Assembly (NCBI RefSeq): GCF_902459725.1
Contig: NZ_CABPSH010000008.1
Location: 144,092 to 208,091, forward strand
Source of the DNA: Pandoraea eparura
GTDB taxonomy: Bacteria > Pseudomonadota > Gammaproteobacteria > Burkholderiales > Burkholderiaceae
Length of the DNA: 64,000 nucleotides
Reading direction: 5' to 3'
Position 1 is the stretch's first letter, and each line of letters opens with the position of its first letter. Below are positions 9,225-17,493 of this stretch, one piece after another. Below the pieces are notes generated by a model, which searched no databases, had not been told where the DNA came from, and saw only the letters and a list, made by a program, of their open reading frames with translations. The translations under genes and the position numbers were made by a program.

Positions 9225-10406
9225 ATGACGGCCAACCCCCCGCAAGTCCCCAAACGCGCCATCGATCTGCCGCCTTACGAGACGGTCGCACTTGTCTTGC
9301 AGGGCGGTGGCGCGCTCGGGGCCTATCAGGCCGGCGTGTACGCCGGTCTGTTCGAGGCCGGCATCGCACCGAACTGGATCGCCGGTATTTCCATCGGCGC
9401 GCTCAATACCGCGATCATCGCGGGCAATCCGCCTGAGCATCGCGTGGCGCAGCTCGAAGCGTTCTGGCGCACGATCTGTGAGCCTGCCGTGTTTCCGCCG
9501 CTGCCCGCGCCGCTCGAAGCGGCCATCCTCAACGGCCCCGAGTCGGGACGCATCGCCTACAGCGCGTGGCAGGCATGGCGCGCCATCGCGGAAGGCCAGA
9601 AGGGCTTCTTCAGCCCGCGCTGGCCGCAGCCGTTGCCCGCCGCAATGGGCGATCCGGCGCACGCGAGCTACTACGACACGTCGGCGCTGCGCGGTACGCT
9701 GGAGCGTTTCGTCGACTTCGACCGGATCAATTCGTGCGAGACACGCGTGTCGGTCGGCGCCGTCAACGTGCATACGGGCAACTTCGTCTACTTCGACAAC
9801 ACCCGCGAAAAACTGCGTGCGGAGCACTTCATGGCATCGGGCGCGTTGCCGCCGGGGTTTCCCGCCGTGGAGATCGACGGCCAGTATTTCTGGGATGGCG
9901 GCCTTGTGTCGAATACGCCGCTCTCGGAAGTGCTCGGCACGTCGCCGCGCCGCGACACCCTCGCGTTCCAGGTGGATCTGTGGAGTGCGCGCGGGCCGCT
10001 GCCCGACAATCTGAACGATGTCGCAGACAGGCAGAAGGACATTCAGTTTTCGAGTCGCACGCGTCTGGTGACCGACAACCTGCAGCGCGCCCAGCACTAT
10101 CGCCGCGTGCTGCGCGAAGTGCTCGAACGCGTGCCCGCGGACGTGCGTGCGCACGACCCCTGGTGTCACGCGGCGCAGGAGATCGCTTGCAGCAAGCGCT
10201 ACAACGTCGTCCAGCTTATCTACCGCAACAAGGAGTACGAGGGGCACTACAAGGACTATCAGTTCGGACTTGCCACCATGCTCGATCACTGGGCGAGCGG
10301 TCTGGACGATGTGCGTCGCACGCTCACGCATCCCGAGTGGCTGTCCATGCCCGACGACACCTCAGGCTTCATCACGCACGACATTCATCGCCACGAAGTC
10401 GTCTGA
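9225..10406 (+). CDS. Patatin-like phospholipase with DUF3734
   Basis: A 393-aa lipid acyl hydrolase. The oxyanion loop GGGALGAYQAG (about 28-38), nucleophile elbow GISIGA (about 57) and catalytic Asp in WDGGLVSN (about 225) form the patatin Ser-Asp dyad. The C-terminal segment, about 300-390, matches the DUF3734 extension often found in Burkholderiales and pseudomonads. It follows bdhA by about 90 nt on the same strand, and the pair often occurs together, which suggests a link to PHB or lipid turnover (inference). AGGAG precedes the ATG. Confidence 0.92.
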   Translation: MTANPPQVPKRAIDLPPYETVALVLQGGGALGAYQAGVYAGLFEAGIAPNWIAGISIGALNTAIIAGNPPEHRVAQLEAFWRTICEPAVFPPLPAPLEAAILNGPESGRIAYSAWQAWRAIAEGQKGFFSPRWPQPLPAAMGDPAHASYYDTSALRGTLERFVDFDRINSCETRVSVGAVNVHTGNFVYFDNTREKLRAEHFMASGALPPGFPAVEIDGQYFWDGGLVSNTPLSEVLGTSPRRDTLAFQVDLWSARGPLPDNLNDVADRQKDIQFSSRTRLVTDNLQRAQHYRRVLREVLERVPADVRAHDPWCHAAQEIACSKRYNVVQLIYRNKEYEGHYKDYQFGLATMLDHWASGLDDVRRTLTHPEWLSMPDDTSGFITHDIHRHEVV

Positions 10407-10445
10407 CCCGTCGCCGCGCTCCCTTCCGTCCCTACGCCGTACTAC

Positions 10446-10477
10446 CCCTGTGGCGTGCCCCCCGACACGCCACAGGG
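10446..10477. terminator. Strong hairpin between convergent patatin and cheW genes
   Basis: CCCTGTGGCGTG and CACGCCACAGGG form a 12-bp stem with an eight-base loop. There is no T-run on either side, so it may be a Rho-assisted or bidirectional transcript-end hairpin. Confidence 0.55.
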
Positions 10478-10535
10478 CCCCGCGACCGGCGCGCACAAGG
10501 CGCCGGCACTTCACTGAACCGATTCCCCCTCACGC

Positions 10536-12296
10536 TCACACCGACGACTGCGCCAGCGCCGTTTCCATGCGCTGCTTGAGCGGTTCCAGATCGAGCAGCA
10601 TGGCCGTGCGTGCGGCACCGTCAGCGGCGGGCAGCTCGACGGCTTCGCGCATGTCGTTGCGCATTTCGTGCGTGGCGCGTCCGAGCAGCATGGCCGGCAC
10701 CGGCAGCTTGTCGGCTTCGTCGAGCGTGACGATGTTCTCGATGGCGTCGACGAGCAGCCCGAGCTTGTCTTTCCCGTGCTCGATCACGAGAATCTTGCGC
10801 GCCTGCGCATCGTCCTGCGGCGGCATGCCGTACAGCGCGCGCAGATCGACGATGGTCACGAGTTCGCGTCGCAAATTGAGTATCCCGCGCACGAAGGCGG
10901 GCGCACCCGGCGCGGGCATGATATCCGCGCTGTCGTGAATGATCTCGCGCAACTGATCGAGCCGCACGGCCAGCATGTGTTGCAGACGGAACGACACATA
11001 CGCGTGGCGGGTGCCGCGCGACGACCTGGCCCCGGTGCCGGGCCACGCCGAATCGCCGGACGTCGTGCGTTGTGCGCCGTCCGTCTCCCGATATAGCTCG
11101 CGATGGCCGCGCGTGAGTTCGAGCACCTGAGCGTGCGTGAAGAGTTCGTCGGCGTTGAGCAACACGATGTCGTCGGCCTGCTCGCGCGCAATGCAGCCCG
11201 AGAAGAGTTGCGCGTGCGAGGCGCTGAAGGACGGCATGGCGAGCAGCTCGTCGGCGAAGTACGTCACGATGCTGTCCACGGCGTCCACCAGCAGGCCGAA
11301 ATGCACGTCTTCCTGCTTGACGATCAGAATCCGGCGCGGATCCGAGGCGGTGCCCGCGACGTCGCTCTCGGGGCGGTAGGGCTGAAGACCGAGGAAGTGG
11401 GCGAAGTCGATGACCGGCACGACGGTGCCGCGCAGATTGAGCATGCCCACGCAAAACACGCTGGCGAGCGCCGAGTTCTGCAAGTCGGGAATGCGGATGA
11501 TCTCGCGAATCGCACTCATCGGCAGCGCCAGACGTGATTGGTCGACCGAGAACGACACGCATTGCAGGCGCTGACGTTGTTGGCGCCGCTGCGGCGCGCT
11601 GAGCGCCTGACGGGCGAGCAACTGCGGCATGTTCTCGATGCGCACGAGGGCGCCCGGCGCGAGGATCTGCAGAATGCGGTCGCCTTCGTCGAGCTTGATG
11701 GCGCCGCAAACCACCTGCGGCGCCGTGTGCGATGGGTCGTACTCGAACCCGGTGCGCTGCGAGGCGCGCACGCGCAGAATCTCGCTCGTCGTGTCGAACA
11801 GTAGCCCGACCCGAACGCCGTCGACGTCGACGATGGCGATCTTCTCGGTCACTGGCGCAGGCCTGCCCGACGCGTCGCCCATGGCCAACAACGGCTTGAG
11901 ATCGACGATGGGGATGAGCGTGCCGCGCAGATTGAAGAGGCCGAGCAGGAAGGGCGGGGAAAGCGGCACGGGTGTCACGCGCGCGGGGTAGTTCACGACC
12001 TCCTGCAAGGCCGCGATGGGCAGGGCGAATTCCACGTCGCCCAAATGAAAGGAGCCGAAGACTTCGATGTCGTCAGGATTTGACACGCACCGCCGCGGTG
12101 ACGGCGGCGCGTCGAGCGCTGGCGGTGATTCACCCGGTTGCGACGACCCGTAGCCGGCTGTGCCGGCGCCCCCTTTGCCCTCGTAAGCCTGATAGCCCTG
12201 ATAGCCCTGGTAAGGCGATGCCGTGGGCGGCAGCACGGTGGTGCCGGCGACGGCGTCATGCTGCGGCAGCGGAAATCCGGGTGTGCGTGCGTTCAT
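10536..12296 (-). CDS. Chemotaxis coupling protein with three CheW domains
   Basis: A 586-aa cytoplasmic protein containing three successive CheW-like SH3 modules, at about residues 75-225, 240-390 and 425-570. Each has the GxxNLRGTxxPxxDL signature (LFNLRGTLIPIVDL, MLNLRGTVVPVIDF, ILNLRRELVTIVDL). CheW links receptors to the kinase CheA. Single-domain CheW is the rule, so a triple module may act as a multivalent scaffold. Residues about 25-45 hold a repeated YQGYQGYQ tract. Its start overlaps the cheD stop by 4 nt, indicating translational coupling. No cheA lies in the window. Confidence 0.9.
   Translation of the reverse strand: MNARTPGFPLPQHDAVAGTTVLPPTASPYQGYQGYQAYEGKGGAGTAGYGSSQPGESPPALDAPPSPRRCVSNPDDIEVFGSFHLGDVEFALPIAALQEVVNYPARVTPVPLSPPFLLGLFNLRGTLIPIVDLKPLLAMGDASGRPAPVTEKIAIVDVDGVRVGLLFDTTSEILRVRASQRTGFEYDPSHTAPQVVCGAIKLDEGDRILQILAPGALVRIENMPQLLARQALSAPQRRQQRQRLQCVSFSVDQSRLALPMSAIREIIRIPDLQNSALASVFCVGMLNLRGTVVPVIDFAHFLGLQPYRPESDVAGTASDPRRILIVKQEDVHFGLLVDAVDSIVTYFADELLAMPSFSASHAQLFSGCIAREQADDIVLLNADELFTHAQVLELTRGHRELYRETDGAQRTTSGDSAWPGTGARSSRGTRHAYVSFRLQHMLAVRLDQLREIIHDSADIMPAPGAPAFVRGILNLRRELVTIVDLRALYGMPPQDDAQARKILVIEHGKDKLGLLVDAIENIVTLDEADKLPVPAMLLGRATHEMRNDMREAVELPAADGAARTAMLLDLEPLKQRMETALAQSSV
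12188..12214 (-). repeat. 9-nt tandem repeat in the cheW N-terminal linker
   Basis: CCTGATAGC occurs twice in tandem plus a diverged third copy (plus-strand reading). It encodes the YQG repeats on the minus strand. Confidence 0.85.
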
Positions 12297-12820
12297 GATT
12301 CTCGTCCCACGAGTCGGAGAGCGGGCGGGGTGGTCGCCGGGGATCCCTCATTGGTGCCGATCGTGCGCACATGGAAGGTGTGATGCGCGCAATGAATCGT
12401 CAGTTGCCGACCGATTTCACCGCCGACCTCGACGTGCACGATCGGAATGCCGGTCTCTGCCATCAAGGCTTGCGCCATCCTGGCGTTCGCCACGCCGATC
12501 AATCCGTGCCGGGCGGGCGGCTGGTGGGGCATCATGTTGCCGCCGCCTGCGATCACCGCCTCGATCTCGCCGCGGCGCGCACCGTCCGCCCGCATCAGCG
12601 CGAGGAGCGACGGCACCGCTTGCGTGACGTACTTCGCCCCGATGGCAAAGGTGGGGTTCGGTGCTTCGGGCAACAGGCAGTGCGCAAGACCGTAGAGCCC
12701 GCGCGCCCGCCACATCAGACCGATACCCACACACGAGCCGAGGGTAGCGCGCAGCACGTCGTCGCCGCGCCCGATACGCACCTCCCCCATCAACACCTGA
12801 ATGTCATGCGACGGCCCCAT
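12293..12820 (-). CDS. cheD: Chemoreceptor glutamine deamidase CheD
   Basis: A 175-aa protein that deamidates receptor glutamines to glutamates, acting with CheR in adaptation. The catalytic Cys is in TLGSCVGIG and the His in GLAHCLLPEA, in the order and spacing of CheD. I placed the start at the ATG at 12820, which follows AGGGGG at a proper distance; an ATG at 12859 lies further inside cheR. The gene overlaps the cheR 3' end by 17 nt and the cheW start by 4 nt. Confidence 0.9.
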   Translation of the reverse strand: MGPSHDIQVLMGEVRIGRGDDVLRATLGSCVGIGLMWRARGLYGLAHCLLPEAPNPTFAIGAKYVTQAVPSLLALMRADGARRGEIEAVIAGGGNMMPHQPPARHGLIGVANARMAQALMAETGIPIVHVEVGGEIGRQLTIHCAHHTFHVRTIGTNEGSPATTPPALRLVGRES

Positions 12821-13646
12821 TCGTTGCCCCCTGATTCCGGTAGATGAGCGGTTGCTCAAACTGATAGCCGGTCGAGAGCCGCGTCAGCGACTCCGATTCC
12901 CCGACAATGAGCACGCCTTCGGGGGTCAGCGTGTGGCGCACGTTCTCGAGAACGCGTTCCTGATCGGCAGCTTCGAAGTAGATCAGCACATTTCGCAGCA
13001 TGACGAGATCGAACGCCTCGCGGCGCGGCATGCGCTGATACAGGTTGTGCTCGGCAAAGGTGATATGCGCACGCAGTTCCGGGGCGACGGTGAAGCCGTC
13101 CGCGCTCGGGCGGAAATACTTCGCCAGCATGGCCGGCCGCTGCTGTTTGAGACCGTCGATGCTGCGCCCGCCGAAGTTGCCGGCCATCGCCACGGCCAGC
13201 ACCTGGCTCGAAATATCGGTTGCATGAATCTGGTACCGGAAGCTGCTGTGCCGCGATCGAAACTCTTCGCAGAGCATCGCCGCCGAGTAGGACTCCTCGC
13301 CGGAGGAGGCCGCCGCGGACCACATCCGGAACATCCGGCCCGGATTCGCCGCATGCCAGCGCGGCAGGTAGTGCTGTGCGAAATAGTCCCAGACGCGCGG
13401 CGTGCGAAAGAACGTGGTCTCGTTCGTCGTGACCAGGTTCACGAAGTTGCGCACCTCGTCGGGGGTGCTCTCGAGCAGCGTCAGGTAGTCGCGATAGCAG
13501 GACAGCGCGAGCGTACGCAGGCGCGGGCGAAGACGGCCCTGCAACATCGTCCACTTCTTCTCGTTCATCGAGATGCCGGTGTGCCGGTGAACAGCGCGCA
13601 GAAGGGCTTGCTGGGTACCGGGATCGGCGTCGGCTTCGATTTCCAT
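12804..13646 (-). CDS. cheR: Chemotaxis protein methyltransferase CheR
   Basis: A 280-aa SAM-dependent methyltransferase that methylates receptor glutamates. The N-terminal helical CheR domain is followed by the catalytic domain with MWSAAASSGEESYS (SAM-binding), HATDISSQVL and FDLVMLRNVLIYF. It ends in GESESLTRLSTGY, as CheR usually does. The ATG at 13646 follows GAAGGG. It lies about 116 nt downstream of the receptor gene on the same strand and overlaps cheD. No cheB partner is present in the window. Confidence 0.94.
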   Translation of the reverse strand: MEIEADADPGTQQALLRAVHRHTGISMNEKKWTMLQGRLRPRLRTLALSCYRDYLTLLESTPDEVRNFVNLVTTNETTFFRTPRVWDYFAQHYLPRWHAANPGRMFRMWSAAASSGEESYSAAMLCEEFRSRHSSFRYQIHATDISSQVLAVAMAGNFGGRSIDGLKQQRPAMLAKYFRPSADGFTVAPELRAHITFAEHNLYQRMPRREAFDLVMLRNVLIYFEAADQERVLENVRHTLTPEGVLIVGESESLTRLSTGYQFEQPLIYRNQGATNGAVA

Positions 13647-13696
13647 ATCGGCCCTTCGTGGTGGCGGTGGGACCCGGCCCTGCGTGAACGGCCGGA

Positions 13697-13714
13697 ACCG
13701 GAGAGACCGGAGAG
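13697..13714. repeat. 9-nt tandem repeat upstream of cheR
   Basis: ACCGGAGAG occurs twice in tandem in the short spacer between the receptor gene and cheR. Confidence 0.85.
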
Positions 13715-13762
13715 ATCGGCGAACGGCCCGGGTCGATGCCCGTGGCGTTCGCCGCAGGGCGC

Positions 13763-15460
13763 TTACACCTTGAACCGCGATACCGTGCGGTCGAGGTCTT
13801 GCGCGCCGTGATTGAGCCCGGTGGTCGCCTGCGCGATGGTCTCGCAGGCACCGGCGGATTTCTCCGTTTCTTCCGCCACGTGCTGAATGGCGAGGCTCAC
13901 TTCGCGGGCGGCGACGAGTTGCTCTTCGGCCGCGCACGAGATTTCGGAGATCGCTTGCGTGGTGCGCGACACGCCGCCGACAATCTTCTCGAACGCCTCG
14001 CCGGCCTGCCGCGATACGTCGCTGCCCTGGGCCACGCGCTTGGTCGACTCGTTGATCAGCTTGGAGATTTCCTTGGTCGCCTGCGACGAGCGTTCGGCGA
14101 GCTTGCGCACCTCGTCGGCCACGACCGAGAAGCCGAGGCCGTGCTCACCGGCGCGGGCCGCTTCGATGGCCGCGTTGAACGCGAGCAAGTTGGTCTGCCC
14201 GGCGATCTCGCCGATCACCTTCACGATCTCGCCGATGTCTTCTGACGACTTGTTGATCAGCTCCATGGCTTCGACCGAGCGCGCAATCGCACGGGCGCCG
14301 GTCTCGGCTTCCTGTTGCGTTGCCTTGGCGAGCTGGTCGGCGCCCTTGGTGTTGTCCGCAATCGAGTTGATCGATGCTGTCAGCTCTTCGATCGACGCGT
14401 TCATCTCTTCGACCGTGGCGCCCAGCGCCTGGGCGCCGGTGGCCACGGTATTGGCACGCTCGGCAATATCGCGCGATGCACCCGAGAACTCACCGGCCGA
14501 TTTGACCACCTTGCCGATCACGCCGCGCAGGTCGTCCATCATGTGACGAATCCCGTCGGCCAATTGGTCGATGGGGTCGCTGCCCGCGACGGCGATCTCG
14601 CCTGTCAGGTCGCCCGCCGCCGCCCGATTGACGGTGTCGAGCAACAACGCCACTTTGCGCTGGTCGTCGTCGGCGCGGCGCTTCACGCTCGCTTCCAGTT
14701 CGACCTGCTGGGTGATGTCGGTGGCGAACTTCACGACCTTGTACGGCCGCCCGCTCGCGTCGAGGATCGGGTTGTACGTCGCTTGAATCCAGATTTCCCG
14801 CCCGCCGCGCCCGATGCGCTTGTAGCGGCCCGCATCGAATTCGCCACGATTGAGCTTTTCCCAGAAGTCCCGATAGGCCGGCGACGCGACGTATTCCGTC
14901 TCGCAGAACATGCGGTGGTGCTTGCCGCGAATTTCGTCGAGCGAGTAGCCGAGCGCGCTCAGGAAGTTGTCGTTGGCCGTGATGACCGTGCCGTCGAGAT
15001 TGAATTCGATGACGGCCTGGGCGAGGTCCATGGCGCGCACCTTGCCTTCGAATTCGGCCTGACGGGCGCGATCCGCCGTGATGTCAGTGGCGAACTTGAT
15101 GACCTTGTAAGCCGTGCCATGCGTGTCGAACACCGGGTTGTACGACGCACGGATCCACACGGCCCGCCCGCCTTTGCCGATGCGCTTGTATTCGCCGGCA
15201 TCGAACTCGCCGCGCCCGAGCTTGGCCCAGAATTCGCGGTATGCACCGGACGCCGCGTAGTCGGGTTCGCAGAAGAGGCGGTGATGCTGTCCCCGGATCT
15301 CGTCGAGCTGGTAGCCAACGGTTTGTAGGAAATTTTCGTTGGCGTGCAGGATATGGCCCTGCAAATCGAATTCGATGACGGCCTGCACGCGATTGAGCGC
15401 GGCGCTGATGGCCTGGAGTTCCTGTTGTTCCATCTGGAATTCAGGCGTTGCGATTTCCAT
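13763..15460 (-). CDS. Soluble PAS-PAS methyl-accepting chemotaxis protein
   Basis: A 565-aa receptor with no transmembrane segment. Two PAS-PAC modules (about residues 20-130 and 140-255) share near-identical ends, [22 protein letters not shown] and its second-copy counterpart, indicating internal duplication. A HAMP-like linker follows at about 280-340, then the MCP signalling hairpin with its tip at [18 protein letters not shown] (about 420). The layout resembles Aer-2 or BdlA-type cytoplasmic energy or redox sensors. A haem or flavin ligand is possible but not visible. The ATG at 15460 follows AAGGGAG. It heads the mcp-cheR-cheD-cheW cluster. Confidence 0.92.
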   Translation of the reverse strand: MEIATPEFQMEQQELQAISAALNRVQAVIEFDLQGHILHANENFLQTVGYQLDEIRGQHHRLFCEPDYAASGAYREFWAKLGRGEFDAGEYKRIGKGGRAVWIRASYNPVFDTHGTAYKVIKFATDITADRARQAEFEGKVRAMDLAQAVIEFNLDGTVITANDNFLSALGYSLDEIRGKHHRMFCETEYVASPAYRDFWEKLNRGEFDAGRYKRIGRGGREIWIQATYNPILDASGRPYKVVKFATDITQQVELEASVKRRADDDQRKVALLLDTVNRAAAGDLTGEIAVAGSDPIDQLADGIRHMMDDLRGVIGKVVKSAGEFSGASRDIAERANTVATGAQALGATVEEMNASIEELTASINSIADNTKGADQLAKATQQEAETGARAIARSVEAMELINKSSEDIGEIVKVIGEIAGQTNLLAFNAAIEAARAGEHGLGFSVVADEVRKLAERSSQATKEISKLINESTKRVAQGSDVSRQAGEAFEKIVGGVSRTTQAISEISCAAEEQLVAAREVSLAIQHVAEETEKSAGACETIAQATTGLNHGAQDLDRTVSRFKV

Positions 15461-15560
15461 GACGTTCTCCCTTGATACGCTTGCCCCGGCGCGTGTCGTG
15501 CGGCCGTCACGAAAGGGATGCTTCGCTAACACTACGTTGGCGCGCAGTCCTCTATAGACG

Positions 15561-15587
15561 CGATTACGACAGGACGGGCGGCAACTT
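15561..15587 (-). promoter_or_regulatory. Weak candidate flagellar sigma-28 promoter for the mcp gene
   Basis: On the minus strand TCAAGTTG, 11 nt, then GTCGTAAT resembles the FliA consensus TAAAGTTT-N11-GCCGATAA in spacing and in about 10 of 16 positions. It lies about 100 nt upstream of the receptor start. The match is weak. Confidence 0.25.
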
Positions 15588-15826
15588 GAGATCGGTGCCT
15601 ACCCGCATGTCGTTTTCTGCCACGAACGATGAACCCCGTCGAAAACCGCGTCAAATAAGACTCTCACGATAAAGCAATGGCGCAGGAAGTCGACGGGCTT
15701 ATGCCGTCGATCCATTTCAAACGCTCAGTTGAAGTGAAATTCAAAGGACTCCTGCACAATGGATAGGCAGGACGTATGCGCGATCTGGTGTCGGACTTCC
15801 GGAGACCGCGGGTGCGCAAGATCGGA

Positions 15827-15864
15827 GAAAAAGACCTCCTCCCGCGTCTGAAACGGGAGGAGGG
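15827..15864 (-). terminator. Intrinsic terminator of the candidate small RNA
   Basis: CCTCCTCCCG and CGGGAGGAGG form a perfect 10-bp stem with a nine-base loop, followed on the minus strand by TCTTTTTCT. No minus-strand gene ends here, so it must serve a non-coding or very short transcript. Confidence 0.85.
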
Positions 15865-15908
15865 TTAGACTCACCGTCGCTCTCTTCGGGGCATTTGAAA
15901 GGGCGACA
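15827..15908 (-). ncRNA. Candidate sigma-54-driven small RNA (about 82 nt)
   Basis: This is predicted from a sigma-54 promoter directly upstream (15918-15935) and a strong terminator at its end, with no coding sequence between them. The predicted RNA has a 5' stem (GUCGC paired with GCGAC, extended by CUUU/AAGAG) and a terminator hairpin whose 5' arm is CCUCCUCCCG and 3' arm CGGGAGGAGG, followed by UCUUUUUCU. CCUCCUCCC is complementary to Shine-Dalgarno sequences, which would suit a translational regulator. The motif recalls CCUCCUCCC-type RNAs described in Rhodobacter, but homology is not shown. Transcription has not been observed. Confidence 0.55.
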
Positions 15909-15917
15909 TTGATCTCT

Positions 15918-15935
15918 ATGCAAACCTCGTGCCAG
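15918..15935 (-). promoter_or_regulatory. Sigma-54 (RpoN) promoter
   Basis: The minus strand reads CTGGCACGAGGTTTGCAT. This matches the -24/-12 consensus TGGCACG-N4-TTGCA at every core base, with the required 12-nt GG-to-GC spacing. Predicted transcription starts near 15908, reading away from the small lipoprotein gene. Confidence 0.8.
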
Positions 15936-15995
15936 TTACGCGGACGCTGGGAACCCGCGCTGTCATTGAAGGGGGGGGTGTCGCGCAGGGGCGAT

Positions 15996-16028
15996 GTTAC
16001 GGTGCGGTAACCGGCGTGTTACGTAACA
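15996..16028. promoter_or_regulatory. Two GTTAC/GTAAC dyads, possible enhancer-binding sites
   Basis: GTTAC-N6-GTAAC at 15996-16011 and the palindrome TGTTACGTAACA at 16017-16028 share half-sites. Their centres lie about 95 and 115 nt upstream of the predicted sigma-54 start, the usual place for an activator of the NtrC class. The activator is unknown. They could also serve the plus-strand lipoprotein gene. Confidence 0.5.
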
Positions 16029-16157
16029 AAGTGCGACGCACTCTCGGCTTTGGCAACCTTCGCTTACACGGCTTACAGACGTGTGATCGGTTTCCTGCCG
16101 GCGCAGCGATATAAAGAAGGCGAGCCGATTCACGTTCCCCTTCTCAGGAGTCAGATC

Positions 16158-16271
16158 ATGAAATTAGTCGTCGCTGCGCTACTCGCCCTTACCCTTGCCG
16201 GATGCGTGGTTGTCCCGGCCCGACCTTATTACGGCGGGGGCTACGGGCATCGGTGCTGTTATCGCTATTGA
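16158..16271 (+). CDS. Small 37-aa lipoprotein
   Basis: A tiny predicted lipoprotein. Residues 1-15 form a signal with lipobox TLAGC, and Cys16 would be lipidated. The mature part is only about 20 residues, rich in Tyr and Gly, and ends HRCCYRY. AGGAG sits 9 nt before the ATG, and a strong terminator follows, so it looks like a complete single-gene unit despite its size. Similar tiny YGGGY-type lipoproteins occur in Burkholderiaceae. No function is known. Confidence 0.7.
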   Translation: MKLVVAALLALTLAGCVVVPARPYYGGGYGHRCCYRY

Positions 16272-16302
16272 TCGATGACGCGATGCGTGAATGAAAAGAG
16301 AG

Positions 16303-16335
16303 AAGCCCCGCCGGTTCGGCCGCGCGGGGCTTTTG
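16303..16335 (+). terminator. Intrinsic terminator of the small lipoprotein gene
   Basis: AAGCCCCGC and GCGGGGCTT flank a 12-base loop and are followed by TTGC. It lies about 30 nt after the stop. Confidence 0.8.
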
Positions 16336-16360
16336 CTATCGTCGTCGTGAATGCGGGCGC

Positions 16361-16654
16361 TCAGCGTCGCTCGTGATCGCGCGGGGCGAGAAAGCTTGCG
16401 GGCCGGCGTGGGCGGCGCGACGATGCCGCGAAGTATGAGGGACGGCGCAAGTCCTGCGTGTCGTCCGGGGAGCGCCAGTAGGGGGTGCGCGGGGTGCCGA
16501 GCAGGTCGCCCGGACGATGCGGCGAGAGCGGTGGCATCGACGCGGGCCACGCCATCTGACGCCAACGGGCGCCGGCAGGCACGACCAGGACGAGCACGAC
16601 GAAAACGAGCGTCACGACGGCATAGACGACAACGGGCGAGAGGTCGGTCTCCAT
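16361..16654 (-). CDS. Small single-pass membrane protein
   Basis: A 97-aa protein with one hydrophobic segment, VVVYAVVTLVFVVLVLVVPA, at residues about 8-28, then an arginine- and proline-rich hydrophilic tail. The ATG at 16654 is preceded by GGAG at 7 nt. I do not recognise a family. The tail composition could be that of a spurious frame, but the good ribosome site and clean membrane segment favour a real gene. Confidence 0.5.
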   Translation of the reverse strand: METDLSPVVVYAVVTLVFVVLVLVVPAGARWRQMAWPASMPPLSPHRPGDLLGTPRTPYWRSPDDTQDLRRPSYFAASSRRPRRPASFLAPRDHERR

Positions 16655-16852
16655 CACAAACTCCGATCGCTAAGATGTCACACCATGGGAAATGCGGCTT
16701 GGCACGCCACGCATGGCGCTTTCACTATAGCCCATGCGGCTCTCGCCGGCACTTGGTTGCCGCCGCGGCGGCGCGACCATTTGCCAACGCGGGCGCGTGA
16801 GAGCGCCAGTTTGCGGGTTGCGCCGCTAAGTTGCCAGCCGCTGCCGCCGCAC

Positions 16853-17467
16853 TCACCGGTCCTGGACGTCGGCGTCCTTGCCAAGACCGTTCCAGCTCGT
16901 GGAGACAGGGGGCGCGATCCCGAACAGATCGATGACGCGTGCCACGGTATCGTCAACCATCGCGTCGAGCGATGCGGGGTGGTTGTAGAACGCCGGGAGT
17001 GGCGGGTAGACGATGCCGCCCATTTCGGTGACGGCCGTCATATTGCGCAGATGCGCGAGATTGAACGGCGTTTCGCGCACCATCAGCACGAGGCGGCGCC
17101 GCTCCTTGAGCGTGACGTCGGCGGCACGCGCGATCAGGTTGTCCGACAGCCCGTGGGCGACGCTCGCCAGCGTTTTCATCGAACAGGGTGCCACGACCAT
17201 GCCCGCTGTGGCGAACGAGCCGCTGGCGAGGTTGGCGCCCACCTCGCGCACGCTGTGGTACGCATCGGCCAGGGCCTGCACGTCGGTACGCTCCAGGCCG
17301 AGTTCGTGACGCAACGTCAGCCAGCCCGCGCTCGACACCATCAGATGGGTCTCGACACCGCCCATCGCCCGCAGCCGTTGCAGCAGGCGCACGCCATAGA
17401 TGGCGCCGGTCGCGCCGGTGATGGCCACGACCAGTCGCGCGGGCTGCAAGACTCCCGTCGACACCAT
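16853..17467 (-). CDS. ubiX: Flavin prenyltransferase UbiX
   Basis: A 204-aa flavoprotein that makes prenylated FMN, the cofactor of UbiD-type decarboxylases in ubiquinone synthesis. It shows the FMN-binding start VVAITGATGAIYGVRLL, HLMVSSAGW, VAPCSMKTLASVAHGLSDNL and KERRRLVLMVRETPF. The C-terminus MGGIVYPPLPAFY is typical. The ATG at 17467 gives the usual length, though no clear ribosome site is seen. It follows grxD by 26 nt and is the last gene of the hemA-prfA-prmC-grxD-ubiX run. Confidence 0.94.
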   Translation of the reverse strand: MVSTGVLQPARLVVAITGATGAIYGVRLLQRLRAMGGVETHLMVSSAGWLTLRHELGLERTDVQALADAYHSVREVGANLASGSFATAGMVVAPCSMKTLASVAHGLSDNLIARAADVTLKERRRLVLMVRETPFNLAHLRNMTAVTEMGGIVYPPLPAFYNHPASLDAMVDDTVARVIDLFGIAPPVSTSWNGLGKDADVQDR

Positions 17468-17493
17468 CGTTATGCAGTGCGATGCGTGGCGGA

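Noticed and set aside
15741..15923. 60-codon minus-strand frame over the sigma-54 unit
   Set aside because: It has no ribosome site, spans the terminator hairpin, and its composition is not protein-like.
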